Assembly (NCBI GenBank): GCA_903898975.1
Contig: CAIUHT010000846.1
Location: forward strand, 1 to 5,949
Origin: an uncultured Planctomycetaceae bacterium
Lineage (GTDB): Bacteria; Planctomycetota; Planctomycetia; Planctomycetales; Planctomycetaceae
DNA length: 5,949 nucleotides
Direction of reading: 5' to 3'
Made by a program: the position numbers and the translations under genes. The notes beneath the pieces were generated by a model, which saw only the letters and a program-made list of their open reading frames with translations, was not told the origin of the DNA and made no database searches. Position 1 is the stretch's first letter. Each line of letters starts with the position of its first letter. Below are positions 5,108 through 5,949 of the stretch, piece by piece.

Positions 5108-5949
5108 ATGAGTGGGATTGTGAAGATTCTACCGATTACACCGAGCCTGAGGATTGATGGTGCGATGTTGGGTTCCCTGTGTCGAGGCTGCTGCGGCTTG
5201 AACCGGTTGGCTCTGACCAGACTGGCGCTGAACCGATTCGGGTGGGCTTGGCTCCTCTGGGGCACGCTCGGGTTATGCCAGGCAGCTGTCGCCCAGGATC
5301 CGCCCCTCGTCCCGCCGGTTGAATCGGAGGAAATGGAAGCCGATCGCCCGGAAGAGGAGCCTTCAGAGATCACGACCACCGATGACATCATCGAGCGCCT
5401 CGATCGGGCGGAACGTGAACTGGAGGCGTTGAAGAACGGCACTCCCGCGTCCACTGAAGCGAAAGGCGAATCGGGGAGCAAGAAGTCACTCGGTGAGGCG
5501 GTTTCCGATCGGCTCCGACAGGCCAAAGATCCCTCGATCACCACGGTTGATGAACAGACCCGCAAGTCCGCGGATGAGAAGGCGAAAGAGAAGAGCAAGA
5601 AGTGGTTTGAGCGGCTCAGTATTCGGGGCTACGCGCAGTTCCGCTACAACACCTCGCTGTTTGAGGAAGACGACTCGTTCCCCATCCAGCATGCCGGGGA
5701 CCGTTCGGTCGGCGATGACCAGAATTTCCTGATTCGGCGAGCCCGGCTGATTCTCTCGGGCGACCTGTCCGACCACCTGTACGTATACCTGCAGCCCGAT
5801 TTCGCGGCTGGGGTTCCAGGCAGCACCGACGCCGCACAGTTCACCCAGATTCGCGACTGGTACGGTGACATCTACGTCGACACCGACAAGGTGCATCGAT
5901 TCCGGGTGGGGCAATCGAAGGTCCCCTACGGCTGGGAGAACCTGCAGTC
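5108..5949 (+). CDS. Phosphate-selective porin O/P-like outer-membrane protein, N-terminal part (cut by window end)
   Basis: The first 280 residues are present and the frame is open at the right edge. Residues 1-63 are a long signal sequence: an extended basic, Cys-containing n-region (RLALTRLALNR at 33-43), a hydrophobic core FGWAWLLWGTLGLC (44-57) and likely cleavage after AVA (60-62). Because the n-region is long, the ATG at 5165 (residue 20) is an alternative start; the mature protein would be the same. Residues 64-91 are Pro/Glu-rich. Residues 92-110 (DDIIERLDRAERELEALKN) look like a short coiled coil, as in other OprP/OprO-like bacterial porins that trimerise. A charged Lys/Glu spacer runs to about 166. 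The beta-barrel begins near 170 (LSIRGYAQFRYN) and continues with NFLIRRARLILSGDLSDHLYVYLQPDF (208-234) and RFRVGQSKVPYGWENLQ (264-280), typical of the porin O/P family (PF07396). It would sit in the outer membrane and pass phosphate or other anions. Substrate cannot be judged from the part seen. Confidence 0.88.
   Translation, partial: MSGIVKILPITPSLRIDGAMLGSLCRGCCGLNRLALTRLALNRFGWAWLLWGTLGLCQAAVAQDPPLVPPVESEEMEADRPEEEPSEITTTDDIIERLDRAERELEALKNGTPASTEAKGESGSKKSLGEAVSDRLRQAKDPSITTVDEQTRKSADEKAKEKSKKWFERLSIRGYAQFRYNTSLFEEDDSFPIQHAGDRSVGDDQNFLIRRARLILSGDLSDHLYVYLQPDFAAGVPGSTDAAQFTQIRDWYGDIYVDTDKVHRFRVGQSKVPYGWENLQ

Noticed and set aside
4960..5598. Reverse-strand 212-codon open frame
   Set aside because: It is antisense to the porin gene, Ser/Arg-rich and without motif.
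1..5949. CRISPR array, insertion sequence, prophage or toxin-antitoxin genes
   Set aside because: No regularly spaced repeats, transposase or integrase motifs, terminal inverted repeats, or small toxin/antitoxin pairs were seen on either strand.

Overview
The window is GC-rich bacterial DNA with four genes, spaced widely and on both strands. The likely source is a planctomycete (Planctomycetota). Three things point there: a secreted protein ending in a VPEP / hydrophobic / RLRRRGR sorting tail (PEP-CTERM type), an outer-membrane phosphate-selective porin O/P-like protein with a long charged, coiled-coil N-terminal spacer, and a GlgC whose sequence is closest in style to cyanobacterial and plant enzymes. 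This assignment is inferred from protein style, since there is no rRNA or other marker in the window.

Layout, left to right. Positions 1-357 have no convincing gene but hold several GC-rich hairpins, two of them just upstream of the first gene. Positions 358-780 (+) encode a 140-residue tryptophan-rich soluble protein of unknown function. Positions 781-1122 are the glgC leader, with a possible pair of mutually exclusive stem-loops and a weak sigma70-like promoter. Positions 1123-2421 (+) are glgC (ADP-glucose pyrophosphorylase), complete, with catalytic and substrate residues intact. Positions 2422-2730 separate convergent genes and hold hairpins that may end transcription. Positions 2731-4398 (-) encode a secreted phytase-like / esterase-like protein with a signal peptide and a PEP-CTERM tail. 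Positions 4399-5107 are a 709-bp spacer between divergent genes, rich in inverted repeats. Positions 5108-5949 (+) are the start of a porin O/P-like gene cut by the window end.

The genes do not form one operon: spacers are 309-709 bp, orientations alternate, and only the first two point the same way, 342 bp apart. GlgC makes ADP-glucose for glycogen in the cytoplasm. The phytase-like protein and the porin act at the cell envelope. Pairing a possible phosphoester-cleaving secreted protein with a divergently transcribed phosphate-type porin suggests phosphate or organophosphate scavenging, but this is inference from family names and position only.

I did not find a clearly new multi-gene system. 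The best second-look items are non-coding: the hairpin-dense divergent spacer (especially the two-tier hairpin 4835-4879 and the dyad 4427-4445), the alternative stem-loops upstream of glgC, and the uncharacterised Trp-rich protein.
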